From assembly GCF_000773975.1 (NCBI RefSeq), contig NZ_JRUQ01000006.1:62001-126000 (forward strand): a DNA stretch of 64,000 nt, written 5' to 3'. The DNA comes from Erwinia typographi (GTDB lineage Bacteria; Pseudomonadota; Gammaproteobacteria; Enterobacterales; Enterobacteriaceae). A program made the translations under genes and the position numbers. Under the pieces are notes generated by a model that saw only the letters and a list, made by a program, of their open reading frames with translations, ran no database searches and was not told the DNA's origin. Every line of letters begins with the position of its first letter. Within the stretch, counting starts at the first letter, position 1. This document shows, piece by piece, positions 46,567-56,515 of the stretch.

Positions 46567-47733
46567 ATGATTATTGGCCTTGCAAATAATGCCTATCCAG
46601 AAAAAAGATGTATCACCTGCAACGACGGTAATACTTTTATTAATCTTAAGAAGAATAATTTTTATACATATTTGAATTTTGTCCAGGCGAAGATGGGGAT
46701 AACTCAACCGAACTTCATTTTTCGCCCCATTTTCTCACTAAAAAAACATCGTCTGGATCTATTCCATTTCTTCAATCATATTCCCATTACTGATATGATG
46801 TGGGCCGTGACATTTGAAACGGCCGTACCGCGTATCCGTGAAAATATTACGCTTCATCGGGTTCGTGATGGTGAAAATCTGATGTTGCCGAATGCAAAAA
46901 CACGAAAAATGCTTTCACTGGCAGCCAGAGACAATTGTATTGCATTGATTGCCATCTCAGAGTGCGCGAAAAAAATTCAGATGGCACTCCTTTCCTGTTA
47001 CCCCGACCTTGAACAGCAGATAGCCAGCAAGGTGCGTGTCGTGCATCCTCCACAAACACTTTTTACTGAAGTGAAACATCGCCACGACAGCAAAATAAAC
47101 TTTATGTTTATTGGTAAAGATTTCTATCGCAAAGGGGGAGCTGAAGTGCTTTTAGCCTTCAGTGAACTTTATCAGGATGGCATAATTAATGCTGAACAAG
47201 TCTCACTGAATATCATCGGAGATACTCAGCAAAAGCAGAATTATTTGCATGGTCGTTTCCCTGATGATGAGGCGTTTTATCAAAAGTTAGACGAAATTCA
47301 AAGAACACTCCCTTTTTTGCAAGCATATCAGTCACTACCGAACCAACAGGTTATCGAGATGATGCAGCGTACTGACATTGGTCTCTTGCCCTCCTGGGGT
47401 GATACCTATGGTTATTCAGTATTGGAAATGCAGGCCTGTGGATGTCCGGTTGTGACTACCAATGTCAGAGCGATGCCTGAGATTAATGGTGATGACGCTG
47501 GCTGGCTGATTGATCTCAAGCTCAACCGCTTTGGTGAGTTATTGATCGATACCGCTGAAGATAAACGACGTACTCGTGATAAAATTGTCTCATCGTTGAA
47601 GAAAATAATAGTTGACGTGGTTAATAACCCACAGCTTATCCCTGTTCGGGCAAATAAATCAATTGAACGCATAAAGCTACAACACGATCCTGAAAGATAT
47701 AAACAAACTCTGGACAACATCTACCAACAATAA
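46567..47733 (+). CDS. GT4 glycosyltransferase
   Basis: This 388-residue GT-B glycosyltransferase has an N-terminal acceptor domain with HFFNHIPITDMMWAVTFE and a C-terminal donor domain with INFMFIGKDFYRKGGAEVL, GLLPSWGDTYGYSVLEMQA and the following CGCPVVTTN. The last part supplies the glutamate usual for retaining family 4 enzymes. It could be the functional equivalent of AmsK, but position and sequence do not prove that. It is 46 nt from the preceding GT2 gene and is AT-rich. Confidence 0.75.
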   Translation: MIIGLANNAYPEKRCITCNDGNTFINLKKNNFYTYLNFVQAKMGITQPNFIFRPIFSLKKHRLDLFHFFNHIPITDMMWAVTFETAVPRIRENITLHRVRDGENLMLPNAKTRKMLSLAARDNCIALIAISECAKKIQMALLSCYPDLEQQIASKVRVVHPPQTLFTEVKHRHDSKINFMFIGKDFYRKGGAEVLLAFSELYQDGIINAEQVSLNIIGDTQQKQNYLHGRFPDDEAFYQKLDEIQRTLPFLQAYQSLPNQQVIEMMQRTDIGLLPSWGDTYGYSVLEMQACGCPVVTTNVRAMPEINGDDAGWLIDLKLNRFGELLIDTAEDKRRTRDKIVSSLKKIIVDVVNNPQLIPVRANKSIERIKLQHDPERYKQTLDNIYQQ

Positions 47734-47829
47734 GACTTTTCCCTTTGTCGAATTTGTACGTATTGTGCAATAATGTGCAAAGAAAATTATTAAATTAATT
47801 TGAAATGAATTTATCTTCGGAGAGCAGTT

Positions 47830-48849
47830 ATGAAATTGTATTTTTATAAGTCCAGGCTGGGTAATTTCGGTGACGATATTAATAAATGGCTTTGGAATGA
47901 TTTATTGCCTGGTTTTTTCGATGATAATGAAGATGTTCGTTTCTCTGCAATAGGTACAATTATTAGTCCTGAAATGCCTAAAGCAAAAAAATGGATCGTG
48001 TTTGGCAGCGGCATTGGCTATGGTTTTCCTCCGGCAGGGTTTGGTGACGCCAGTTGGGATATTAAATGTGTTCGTGGTCCATTAAGCGCAAACGTGCTAG
48101 GCCTGCAAAAACACCAATATATTACTGACGGCGCGGCTTTTTTACATAGCCATCCGGAATTCACCCCACTGCCCGAAAGTGAACGCTCAGGCGTCATTTT
48201 TATTCCTCATCATAAAGCGCTGGCTCATGGACAGTGGGAAAACGTCTGTAAAATGGCCGGGGTAACGTATATCGATCCACGTACGGAGGCGAAAGAAGTC
48301 ATTAACAAAATTCGCCACGCTAAGCTGGTTCTTGCCGACGCTATGCATGCGGCCATCATCGCCGATGCCATGCGTGTACCATGGGTTCCGATGGTGACTT
48401 CCACTGAAATCAGCACGTTTAAGTGGCTGGATTGGGCACAAACAATTGACACGCCTTATATGCCGACAGTGCTGGGCGGGGAATACGCCACCAACGCTTT
48501 ACGTAAAAGTGGTGTTATGTACCACGGCAGCAATCAGAGCGTGAAGGGGAGAGATGTTGAATATGCCATCAATGATTTTAAATACCGTATCCAGTTGAAA
48601 AGCTCAACTGGGTTGCAGCGGCATATCGATAAGATTCGCTATATCTCTTTACGCTTGCCAGAAAAAGTGGTGAGGAGTAAAGAAGATAAAATAAACAGCA
48701 GCTGGGATGCTGCCATGGTCGAACAGGTGGCAAAAAAGTTAGAAGTGGCAAAAAATCGTCAAGGTTTTCTCAGTGACGATGCCATTTTCGCAAACAATTT
48801 GTCTCGCCTGCATGAACAATTGCAGATTGTGAAAAACACTGTTTGGTAA
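47830..48849 (+). CDS. Polysaccharide pyruvyl transferase family protein (AmsJ paralogue, copy 2)
   Basis: This 339-residue protein is a close paralogue of AmsJ at 42843. Both have NFGDD, RGPLSA, ITDGAA, RSG-FIPHH, KLVLADAMHAAIIADAMRVP and STWKWLDW-like blocks (here TFKWLDWAQT). They diverge mainly after about residue 225. GGAGAG precedes the ATG. Two such enzymes imply either two pyruvate ketals per repeat or a second specificity. A pure duplication is less likely because other genes lie between them and the C-terminal thirds differ. Confidence 0.8.
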   Translation: MKLYFYKSRLGNFGDDINKWLWNDLLPGFFDDNEDVRFSAIGTIISPEMPKAKKWIVFGSGIGYGFPPAGFGDASWDIKCVRGPLSANVLGLQKHQYITDGAAFLHSHPEFTPLPESERSGVIFIPHHKALAHGQWENVCKMAGVTYIDPRTEAKEVINKIRHAKLVLADAMHAAIIADAMRVPWVPMVTSTEISTFKWLDWAQTIDTPYMPTVLGGEYATNALRKSGVMYHGSNQSVKGRDVEYAINDFKYRIQLKSSTGLQRHIDKIRYISLRLPEKVVRSKEDKINSSWDAAMVEQVAKKLEVAKNRQGFLSDDAIFANNLSRLHEQLQIVKNTVW

Positions 48850-49129
48850 AGCTCCTTGCCCGGCAGGCTGTCTGGAACGCTCTGTTTCAGTAGGTTTAAA
48901 AGTTTGATACCCGAAGTGATGATGTAACTCTATGTTTTAATAGGGGGTCTTGCTCGAAGATAAGGCAGAGATAAATCCTATAATCTCCCTGTCGACCACA
49001 AGAAATATTCCATTTACGGTATTAGCTATTAAACTACAGCTGGTCAATGGACGGATACCCATGAGATTGTCCTCTGTAGGGAAGTTTGACTGCGGAATCT
49101 CTATTTTTAACATCAGTGATGGAAATACT

Positions 49130-50026
49130 ATGACTAAATTGAAAGCAGTTATCCCCGTTGCAGGTCTGGGTATGCACATGCTACCTGCTACTAAAGCCAT
49201 TCCTAAAGAGATGTTGCCGATTGTCGATAAACCGATGATTCAGTACATCATTGATGAGTGCGTTGCCGCAGGGATTAAGGAAATTGTTCTGGTCACCCAC
49301 GCATCTAAGAATGCGGTTGAGAACCATTTTGATACGTCTTATGAGCTTGAAGCGCTGCTGGAAGCTCGCGTTAAGCGTTCGCTGCTGAGTGAAGTTAAGT
49401 CTATCTGTCCTCCGGGCGTGACGATTATGAACGTACGCCAGCCGCAGCCGCTTGGCCTGGCAAACTCGATTCTGTGCGCTCGTCCAATGCTGCATGATGA
49501 AGCGTTTGTGGTGGTTCTGCCGGATGTATTGCTGGATGACTCAACGGCTGACCCGCTACGTTATAATCTGGCCGCGATGGTCGCGCGTTTCGAAGAAACC
49601 CAGCGCAGCCAGGTGCTGGTCCATCACATGCCTGAGGCCGATCTCTCCGAATACTCGGTAATTAAAACTCAGGAGACGATGGATAACCCAGGTCAGGTCA
49701 GCCAGATCGTCGAGTTCGTCGAGAAACCTGAAAATCCACAGACTTTAAGTTCCGATCTGGCTGCGGTAGGGCGTTACGTTCTGTCTGCGGATATCTGGAC
49801 CGAGCTGGAAACCCTTGAACCGGGTGCCTGGGGCCGTTACCAGCTGACCGATGCTATCGCCAATCTGGCGAAAAAACAGCCGGTTGAAGCGCATCAGCTT
49901 TCAGGCGCCAGTTTTGACTGCGGTCGCAAACTGGGTTATATGAAAGCCTTCGTTTCCTGGGGTCTTAGAAACAACGCGCAGGGACGTGAGTTCCGCGAAG
50001 AGATCAAAAAGATTCTGGCAAAATAA
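49130..50026 (+). CDS. galF: UTP-glucose-1-phosphate uridylyltransferase-like GalF
   Basis: This 298-residue nucleotidyltransferase resembles GalU, which makes UDP-glucose. The N-terminal loop reads [19 protein letters not shown]; the GMHM variant, not GTRM, marks GalF, thought to modulate UDP-glucose supply and have low activity alone. [18 protein letters not shown] and FVEKPENP follow. The ATG at 49130 gives the usual length; a longer in-frame extension to 48950 has no family similarity. The 280-nt gap upstream contains a TTGATA at 48904 but no matching -10 at good spacing, so an own promoter is uncertain. Confidence 0.92.
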   Translation: MTKLKAVIPVAGLGMHMLPATKAIPKEMLPIVDKPMIQYIIDECVAAGIKEIVLVTHASKNAVENHFDTSYELEALLEARVKRSLLSEVKSICPPGVTIMNVRQPQPLGLANSILCARPMLHDEAFVVVLPDVLLDDSTADPLRYNLAAMVARFEETQRSQVLVHHMPEADLSEYSVIKTQETMDNPGQVSQIVEFVEKPENPQTLSSDLAAVGRYVLSADIWTELETLEPGAWGRYQLTDAIANLAKKQPVEAHQLSGASFDCGRKLGYMKAFVSWGLRNNAQGREFREEIKKILAK

Positions 50027-50074
50027 ACCGCAACCCTAACGTAGCCGCGTCGCGCGTGGTTACAAGGAGTTTAT

Positions 50075-51088
50075 ATGGCTATTTTAGTAACGGGCGGAGC
50101 TGGCTATATCGGTTCTCACACGGTGCTGACGCTGCTTGAGCGTGGCGACGACGTAGTGGTACTGGATAACCTGAGTAATGCATCGCGCGAATCCATCAGC
50201 AGGGTAGAAAAGCTGACTGGGAAGACGGCCACCTTCTGTGAAGGGGATATTCTGGACCGTGCCTGCCTGCGCGACTTGTTTGCGCAGCATAACATCTCCT
50301 CGGTCATTCATTTTGCTGGCCTGAAAGCGGTGGGGGAATCTACCCGTATGCCGCTTGAGTATTACCAGAACAATGTGACCGGCACGCTCGTGCTGCTGGA
50401 AGAGATGCGGGCCGCTGGCGTAAATCAGTTTATCTTCAGCTCCTCGGCGACGGTTTACGGTGCTGATGCGCCGGTTCCCTATGTGGAAACTACGCCAATC
50501 GGCGGCACGACCAGTCCTTACGGCACCTCGAAGCTGATGGTTGAATTTATCCTGCGTGACTATGCGAAAGCTAACCCGCAGTTCAAAACCATCGCGCTGC
50601 GCTACTTTAATCCGGTAGGCGCGCACGAGTCCGGCCAGATTGGTGAGGACCCGAACGGCATCCCTAATAATCTGCTGCCTTATATCGCGCAAGTGGCGAT
50701 TGGCCGTCTGGAGAAGCTGGGCATCTTTGGCGGCGACTATCCCACCAAAGACGGCACCGGCGAGCGCGATTATATCCATGTGATGGATCTGGCCGAAGGA
50801 CATCTTAAGGCGCTGGATCATATTGCTTCGGTGGAAGGCTATAAAGCCTATAACCTCGGTGCTGGGGTAGGGTATTCCGTGCTGGAGATGGTTAAGGCGT
50901 TTGAGAAGGCGGCCGGACGCGAAATTCCCTATCAGATCTCTCCTCGTCGCGCTGGCGATCTGCCCGCGTTCTGGGCCGATGCTTCACTGGCTGATAAAGA
51001 GCTGGACTGGCGCGTATCTCGCGGTGTCGATCAGATGATGCGCGATACCTGGAACTGGCAAAGTAAGAATCCAAACGGTTATAATTAA
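50075..51088 (+). CDS. galE: UDP-glucose 4-epimerase
   Basis: This 337-residue short-chain dehydrogenase interconverts UDP-glucose and UDP-galactose, providing galactose for the EPS. The NAD motif is [12 protein letters not shown] at the N-terminus, the catalytic serine is in FSSSATVYG and the Tyr/Lys pair is in [12 protein letters not shown]. Length matches E. coli GalE. AAGGAG precedes the start, 48 nt after galF. It is the last gene before a terminator and the second JUMPstart region. In Erwinia amylovora galF and galE also end the ams region. Confidence 0.95.
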   Translation: MAILVTGGAGYIGSHTVLTLLERGDDVVVLDNLSNASRESISRVEKLTGKTATFCEGDILDRACLRDLFAQHNISSVIHFAGLKAVGESTRMPLEYYQNNVTGTLVLLEEMRAAGVNQFIFSSSATVYGADAPVPYVETTPIGGTTSPYGTSKLMVEFILRDYAKANPQFKTIALRYFNPVGAHESGQIGEDPNGIPNNLLPYIAQVAIGRLEKLGIFGGDYPTKDGTGERDYIHVMDLAEGHLKALDHIASVEGYKAYNLGAGVGYSVLEMVKAFEKAAGREIPYQISPRRAGDLPAFWADASLADKELDWRVSRGVDQMMRDTWNWQSKNPNGYN

Positions 51089-51097
51089 GAGTATTCT

Positions 51098-51136
51098 GGC
51101 CCGCTTCGCCTCCGCATAGGCGGGCCTGCATTTCTT
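51098..51136 (+). terminator. Terminator after galE
   Basis: GGCCCGC (51098-51104) pairs with GCGGGCC (51120-51126) around a 15-nt loop and is followed by TGCATTTCTTT. It lies 10 nt past the galE stop and ends the first polysaccharide operon. Confidence 0.65.
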
Positions 51137-51376
51137 TATCCCTCCTCGCCGTCACCACACTTCACACTACCTCCTCTATTGCTCAGATTTTTATCATCTC
51201 TTTCCACAGTCAAACAGCATATAAAAAGATATTTCCTGCTCATTATGGTCAAAAATAAAACAACCCACCCTCGCATCCCACTTTAAAGATTAAAGTTTGT
51301 AACCAACTTGTTATGCAATTATTATGTGGAAATATCACTCTCAATCTATGTAAATCAAGGTATTAGCCTCAGTAGC

Positions 51377-51390
51377 TAAGATAATTCCTA
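51377..51390 (+). promoter_or_regulatory. RcsAB box candidate 1 upstream of manC
   Basis: TAAGATAATTCCTA matches the RcsAB consensus TAAGAATATTCCTA at 12 of 14 positions, the best match in the window. It is 160 nt upstream of JUMPstart 2 and about 270 nt before manC. Confidence 0.6.
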
Positions 51391-51452
51391 AAGCCATAGG
51401 TCAATATTTTGAAATCTTTAGCGTAGAGGGTGTTTTTACGCTCGGGCACAGG

Positions 51453-51466
51453 TAAAATTAATCCTA
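51453..51466 (+). promoter_or_regulatory. RcsAB box candidate 2 upstream of manC
   Basis: TAAAATTAATCCTA matches the RcsAB consensus at 11 of 14 positions and shares TTAATCC with the box upstream of amsG. It begins 76 nt downstream of candidate 1, about seven helical turns, on the same strand. Confidence 0.5.
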
Positions 51467-51536
51467 AAGTTACAGAACAATTTTCCCTGCTAAAGGGAGG
51501 GAATGTGGACTGAGTGGCAGCTTGAATTTAGTTTGT

Positions 51537-51575
51537 ACAGTAGATTGGTAGCTGCAAGCCAGGGGCGGTAGCGTG
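51537..51575 (+). promoter_or_regulatory. JUMPstart element with ops (RfaH recruitment site), O-antigen operon
   Basis: GGTAGCTGCAAGCCAGG is followed by ops GGCGGTAGCGTG at 51564-51575. It differs from the copy at 30447 by two transitions in the shared block. It predicts RfaH-dependent transcription of manC and the genes after it. Confidence 0.92.
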
Positions 51576-51655
51576 CCTGCTATTTATTTTTAAGTACGAT
51601 AATTGAGCAATGACTGAGCGTTTGTTGCGAAATACTTTCCGTTAGAGGTTGTCGA

Positions 51656-53071
51656 ATGTTACTTCCAGTAATTATGGCCGGTGGAACCGGCAGTCGCCTG
51701 TGGCCGCTATCGCGTGAACTGTACCCTAAACAGTTTATTTGCCTGCACGGACAGCATTCAATGCTACAGGAAACGGTGATGCGTCTTTCTGGTGTGGAAG
51801 CGCAATCGCCGGTGGTGATCTGCAATGAAGAACATCGTTTCCTGGTGGCCGAGCAACTCCGACAAATTAAAAAGTTATCGCACAACATTATCCTTGAACC
51901 GGTAGGCCGCAATACGGCGCCAGCTATTGCACTCGCCGCGCTCAATGCCATTGAACATGATGAAGACCCGATTCTGCTTGTGCTTGCAGCGGACCATATC
52001 ATTGATGACAAAAAAACATTTCATGCGGCAATAGAACGAGCCATTGCCTTCGCTGAAGAAGGTAGCCTTGTTACCTTTGGCATCGTGCCTGCCGGCCCTG
52101 AAACAGGTTATGGTTATATCCACCGTGGCGAAAGCGTTTCCGGCCAGCAGGCATCGCCCTATAAGGTCCAGCGTTTTGTTGAGAAGCCCGATTTGAAAAC
52201 GGCAGAAGGCTATATCAACTCCGGCGAATACTACTGGAATAGCGGCATGTTTATGTTCCGTGCCAAACGCTATCTCCAGGAACTGGAGAAATTCAGACCG
52301 GATATTCTGGAAGCGTGCAAGCGCGCGATGGCTAATGTGAAGGCGGGCGGCGACTTCATCAGTATCGATAAAGCAGACTTTAATCTCTGCCCGGATGAAT
52401 CTGTTGACTATGCGGTAATGGAAAAAACCGCTGATGCCATCGTTGTGCCGTTGGATGCAGGTTGGAGCGACGTAGGATCGTGGTCGGCGCTGTGGGAAGT
52501 CAATGAAAAAGACGACAGCGGCAACTCTCTCAAAGGTGATACCTTCGTTCATAATTCAAAGAATTGTTATATCAACACGGATGACCAGCTGGTTGCGGCG
52601 ATTGGCGTTGAAGATCTGGTTATTGTGAATACCAAAGATGCCGTTCTGGTAGCCAAAAGAGATCAGGTCCAGGACGTTAAGCGCGTGGTCGAATTCCTCA
52701 AAGCGGAATGCCGTACTGAGTACCGTAAACACCGCGAAACCTACTGGCCGTGGGGCCGTGCCGATCTCGTCGTTCAGGCCGAGCGTTTTAACGTTAATCG
52801 CATTACGGTTAAGCCTGGCGAGGCGTTCGATCTGCAAATGCATTACCATCGCACTGAGCACTGGGTGATTCTCTCCGGTACGGCAAAAGTCACTATTTTA
52901 GATAAAACGATTCTGCTGACGGAAAACCAGTCGACATTTATTCCTATTGGTTCGGTGCACACGCTTGAAAATCCGGGCAAGATCCCGCTTGAACTGCTTG
53001 AAATCCAGTCTGGTTCTTATTTAGGCGATGACGATATTATCGAAATCAAAGAGCAGTTCGGTCGCAGTTAA
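51656..53071 (+). CDS. manC: Mannose-1-phosphate guanylyltransferase ManC (CpsB)
   Basis: This 471-residue type II enzyme makes GDP-mannose from mannose-1-P and GTP. The N-terminal nucleotidyltransferase has [19 protein letters not shown], the pyrophosphorylase signature, and [13 protein letters not shown]. The C-terminal cupin ([18 protein letters not shown]) corresponds to the isomerase-like domain. It is the first gene after JUMPstart 2. GDP-mannose is the precursor for Gmd and Rmd downstream. The stop overlaps the next start (TAATG). Confidence 0.95.
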   Translation: MLLPVIMAGGTGSRLWPLSRELYPKQFICLHGQHSMLQETVMRLSGVEAQSPVVICNEEHRFLVAEQLRQIKKLSHNIILEPVGRNTAPAIALAALNAIEHDEDPILLVLAADHIIDDKKTFHAAIERAIAFAEEGSLVTFGIVPAGPETGYGYIHRGESVSGQQASPYKVQRFVEKPDLKTAEGYINSGEYYWNSGMFMFRAKRYLQELEKFRPDILEACKRAMANVKAGGDFISIDKADFNLCPDESVDYAVMEKTADAIVVPLDAGWSDVGSWSALWEVNEKDDSGNSLKGDTFVHNSKNCYINTDDQLVAAIGVEDLVIVNTKDAVLVAKRDQVQDVKRVVEFLKAECRTEYRKHRETYWPWGRADLVVQAERFNVNRITVKPGEAFDLQMHYHRTEHWVILSGTAKVTILDKTILLTENQSTFIPIGSVHTLENPGKIPLELLEIQSGSYLGDDDIIEIKEQFGRS

Positions 53072-54471
53072 TGGATAAGATGAAGAGAACTATGTCAGCA
53101 TTAACCTGTTTCAAAGCATATGATATTCGTGGCGAATTAGGCAAAGAGCTTAATGAGGATATTGCCTATCGTATCGGGCGTGCCTATGGGGAATTTCTGA
53201 CCCCAAAAACCATTGTGGTGGGGGGCGATGTTCGCCTGACCAGCGAAGCGCTCAAGCTGGCGCTGGCTGAAGGATTAATGGATGCCGGTACGGACGTTCT
53301 GGATATCGGCATGAGTGGGACGGAGGAAATCTATTTTGCTACTTTCCATCTGGGAATTGATGGTGGAATAGAAGTCACCGCCAGCCACAATCCAATGAAC
53401 TATAACGGCATGAAGCTGGTAAAAGAAAACGCTCGTCCGATTAGCGGTGATACCGGGCTACGTGATGTCCAGCGGCTCGCTGAAGAAAATAATTTCTCCC
53501 CCGTTAATGCTGCAAAGCGCGGTAGCTACAAACAGATTTCGGTACTGGATGCCTACATCGATCACCTGATGGGCTATATCGATCTGAATAATTTCCGTAG
53601 CAACATGAAGCTGGTTATCAACTCTGGGAACGGGGCGGCGGGGCATGTAATCGACGAGATTGAGAAACGCTTCAAGTCCGCAGGCGCGCCAGTTGAATTT
53701 ATCAAAGTTCATCATCAGCCGGATGGCAACTTCCCGAATGGTATCCCCAACCCTTTATTGCCTGAGTGCCGTAAAGATACCGCCGATGCGGTAAAAGCGC
53801 ATTCCGCAGATATGGGCATCGCATTTGACGGTGATTTTGACCGCTGCTTCCTTTTCGATGAGCACGCTGAATTCATCGAAGGCTACTACATTGTTGGGCT
53901 GTTGGCCGAGGCGTTTCTTCACAAAGAGCCAGGCGCAAAAATTATTCACGACCCGCGCCTGACGTGGAACACCGTCGATATTGTCGAGAAAGCGGGCGGT
54001 ATCCCGGTGATGTCCAAAACGGGCCATGCCTTTATCAAAGAGCGTATGCGCCAGGAAGATGCCGTTTACGGCGGCGAAATGAGCGCCCACCACTATTTCC
54101 GCGATTTTGCCTACTGCGACAGCGGTATGATCCCATGGTTACTGACCGCCGAGCTGCTGGCCGTGAAGGGATTGACGCTGGCCGAACTGGTTGGGGAAAG
54201 AATGAAGGCCTATCCGTGCAGCGGTGAGATTAACTCTAAGGTTTCAGATACCGATAAAGTTATTTCAGAATTAATATCACTTTATAAAGATTCAGGGATT
54301 CTTGATGAAACTGATGGTATTAGTTTCGATTTTGAATACTGGCGGTTTAATATTCGTAACTCCAATACTGAACCCTTGGTGAGGCTGAATGTTGAAAGTA
54401 AAGGTGATAAAGCTTTAATGGTCAGAGAAACGGAAAGGTTACTGAGTTTTTTGAGAAGAGAAGGACAATGA
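53071..54471 (+). CDS. manB: Phosphomannomutase ManB (CpsG)
   Basis: This 466-residue α-D-phosphohexomutase converts mannose-6-P to mannose-1-P. Motifs are [13 protein letters not shown] with the phosphoserine, the metal-binding loop [10 protein letters not shown], the sugar-specificity loop [10 protein letters not shown] and the phosphate-binding [14 protein letters not shown]. The ATG at 53071 overlaps the manC stop, as elsewhere in this operon, but [11 protein letters not shown] at 53092 is equally family-like. The last 77 codons or so, from about 54238, switch from GC-rich to very AT-rich DNA, which suggests a recombination joint inside the gene. Confidence 0.93.
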   Translation: MDKMKRTMSALTCFKAYDIRGELGKELNEDIAYRIGRAYGEFLTPKTIVVGGDVRLTSEALKLALAEGLMDAGTDVLDIGMSGTEEIYFATFHLGIDGGIEVTASHNPMNYNGMKLVKENARPISGDTGLRDVQRLAEENNFSPVNAAKRGSYKQISVLDAYIDHLMGYIDLNNFRSNMKLVINSGNGAAGHVIDEIEKRFKSAGAPVEFIKVHHQPDGNFPNGIPNPLLPECRKDTADAVKAHSADMGIAFDGDFDRCFLFDEHAEFIEGYYIVGLLAEAFLHKEPGAKIIHDPRLTWNTVDIVEKAGGIPVMSKTGHAFIKERMRQEDAVYGGEMSAHHYFRDFAYCDSGMIPWLLTAELLAVKGLTLAELVGERMKAYPCSGEINSKVSDTDKVISELISLYKDSGILDETDGISFDFEYWRFNIRNSNTEPLVRLNVESKGDKALMVRETERLLSFLRREGQ

Positions 54472-55262
54472 TTGATTCATTAAAGCAACTTTTACGTTAT
54501 AGAGGTTTCATTACCAGTAGCGTTCGTCGTGAGTTTCAGAGTCGCTACCAATCCAGTATTCTCGGGCCAGTATGGATGTTTATACAACCAATATCACTGA
54601 TATTGATATATACGGTAATATTCTCAACCCTGATGAAGGCAAGATTACCCGGTAATAGCGATCATTTTGCGTATAGCATATTCTTATGCTCCGGAATTAT
54701 AATGTGGAACTTGTTTTCGGAAATATTAAGTAAAAGCGTTACTGTTTTTATCAGAAACGCGAATTTGTTAAAGAAGCTTAGTTTTCCAAAGATTTGTTTG
54801 CCCGTAATAGTCTTTTGGGGAAGCATAATAAATTTCGCTATTCTTCTCGGCGTATTTATTCTGGTTCTTGTTTTTTCAGGACATGTGCACTTCATTTCTC
54901 TGCTGCTCGTTATTCCATTAGTTCTTCTGTTATCTGTTTTTGCCGTTAGTTTTGGGATGATTACCGGAATAATAAATGTTTTTTTTCGGGATGTTGGACA
55001 GTTTATTTTTGTTTTTATGCAATTCTGGTTCTGGTTAACGCCTATAGTTTACCCAATAAATATTCTCCCCAGCTGGGCAAGAGAAATCGTAGAGCTGAAT
55101 CCTTTAACTGGTATTGTCGTATTCTCACAAAAGATGTTTGTCTACGGTGATGTCAGCGATTACAGAATGCTTCTCCCCAGTCTCATTTCGTCAATTGTTT
55201 GTTGCGCATTGTGTATTATTTTGTTCAAAAAAAGAAGCAAAGATATGGTGGATGAACTATGA
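54468..55262 (+). CDS. wzm: O-antigen ABC transporter permease Wzm
   Basis: This 264-residue ABC-2 type permease has about six transmembrane helices and the conserved beginning [21 protein letters not shown]. It forms the membrane channel that moves completed, undecaprenyl-linked polysaccharide across the inner membrane. It overlaps manB and wzt by 4 nt each (ATGA). A homopolymer-type O antigen assembled in the cytoplasm is expected, which fits the lack of wzx and wzy in this second operon within the window. AT-rich. Confidence 0.9.
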   Translation: MIDSLKQLLRYRGFITSSVRREFQSRYQSSILGPVWMFIQPISLILIYTVIFSTLMKARLPGNSDHFAYSIFLCSGIIMWNLFSEILSKSVTVFIRNANLLKKLSFPKICLPVIVFWGSIINFAILLGVFILVLVFSGHVHFISLLLVIPLVLLLSVFAVSFGMITGIINVFFRDVGQFIFVFMQFWFWLTPIVYPINILPSWAREIVELNPLTGIVVFSQKMFVYGDVSDYRMLLPSLISSIVCCALCIILFKKRSKDMVDEL

Positions 55263-56515
55263 CTACTCAAATTGTTGTCGAAAAATTGGGGAAGGCATAT
55301 CGACAATATAAAAATAACTACTCAAAATTAAAAACAATTATATTTGCATCGAAAAATCCTGACAATTTTAAGCGTAAATGGGTTATTAAGGATGTTAGTT
55401 TTTCAATTGGCCCGGGCGAGGCAGTTGGCATTATCGGCATCAATGGGGCAGGTAAAAGTACTTTATTAAAACTCATTACTGGGACCGTCTCCTCGACCGA
55501 GGGGAGCATAAAACTTCAGGGCCGTGTTGCTGCGCTATTAGAATTAGGCATGGGATTTCACCCTGATTTTACCGGTAGGCAAAATATTTATATGGCCGGG
55601 CAGTTAATCGGCTTATCAGTTAACGAAATCAATCGCAACATAAAACAAATAATTGAATTTTCTGAGATTGAAGAATATATAGATCAACCTGTAAGGGTAT
55701 ACTCAAGTGGGATGCAGGTCAGACTGGCTTTTAGTGTGGCTACGGCAATAAGACCTGATATTCTAATCATCGATGAAGCTCTCTCTGTAGGCGATGCTTA
55801 TTTTCAGCATAAAAGCTTCGAGCGGATAAGAAAGTTTAAAGAGTTAGGCACTACCTTGCTGTTAGTGTCGCATGATAAACAGGCGATTCAGAGTATTTGT
55901 GACAGGGCTATTTTAATCTCAGGCGGTGCGAAAGTGATGGAAGGCACTCCTGAAGAGGTCCTCGATCATTATAACGCATTAATAGCTGATACCAGTCCTC
56001 GCAAAACGCCTCCCGTTAAAGTAGTGGATCCTGTTGTTAGCGAGAATAAAAAAGATAAAAATAAAGTACAATTAACCTCCGGAACTGGCGAAGTAGAGTT
56101 AATCAATATCGCTCTGACCGATGATGAAGATCGACAAATTGAAGTGGTTAAAGTAGGCCAGACTGTTGTTCTTAAATTAACTGTGTTAGCTCATGAAGTG
56201 CTGAAAGAATTGGTTATCGGTTATGTAATCAAAGATAGATACGGTCGTGAAATATTCGGTACAAATACTCACTATTTTAACAAGACTTTGCTTGATGTTC
56301 AGAAAGATGAACAGATAAGTTATGAGTTTAAATTCCCGGCTAATATAGGTGAAGGGAATTATTCTGTTTCTATTGCAGCGCATATGGGAAGCTCCCATGT
56401 CGTTAAAAATTTTTTATGGAAAGATGTCGCTATCGTATTTAACGTAATTAATGCTGATTACGAAACATTCATCGGTAGCTCATGGATTCCACCTATAATA
56501 GAGTGTTCCAGATAA
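55259..56515 (+). CDS. wzt: O-antigen ABC transporter ATPase Wzt with C-terminal carbohydrate-binding domain
   Basis: This 418-residue ATPase powers Wzm. Its ABC domain has Walker A GINGAGKST near residue 60, signature YSSGMQV near 147 and Walker B ILIIDEALSVGD near 167. From about residue 275 (GEVELINIAL) a Wzt-C β-sandwich follows (GYVIKDRYGREIFGTNT, FKFPANIGEGNYSVSIA). Such a domain is found where export needs recognition of a chemically capped chain end, as in E. coli O8/O9a, and is missing in transporters for uncapped chains. The next gene encodes a methyltransferase, which suits that role. It overlaps that gene by TAATG. Confidence 0.92.
   Translation: MTTQIVVEKLGKAYRQYKNNYSKLKTIIFASKNPDNFKRKWVIKDVSFSIGPGEAVGIIGINGAGKSTLLKLITGTVSSTEGSIKLQGRVAALLELGMGFHPDFTGRQNIYMAGQLIGLSVNEINRNIKQIIEFSEIEEYIDQPVRVYSSGMQVRLAFSVATAIRPDILIIDEALSVGDAYFQHKSFERIRKFKELGTTLLLVSHDKQAIQSICDRAILISGGAKVMEGTPEEVLDHYNALIADTSPRKTPPVKVVDPVVSENKKDKNKVQLTSGTGEVELINIALTDDEDRQIEVVKVGQTVVLKLTVLAHEVLKELVIGYVIKDRYGREIFGTNTHYFNKTLLDVQKDEQISYEFKFPANIGEGNYSVSIAAHMGSSHVVKNFLWKDVAIVFNVINADYETFIGSSWIPPIIECSR

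Larger units (their letters stand above)
51089..51655 (+). promoter_or_regulatory. 567-nt regulatory region upstream of manC
   Basis: No gene is supported here. It contains the galE terminator (51098-51136), an AT-rich stretch of about 230 nt, two RcsAB-like boxes (51377-51390 and 51453-51466) and the second JUMPstart/ops element (51537-51575), followed by an 80-nt leader to manC. I could not place a convincing -35/-10 pair. Confidence 0.7.

Noticed and set aside
48950-49129. N-terminal extension of galF by 60 residues
   Set aside because: GalF and GalU proteins start at or near [10 protein letters not shown]; the extension has no similarity and the ATG at 49130 fits family length.
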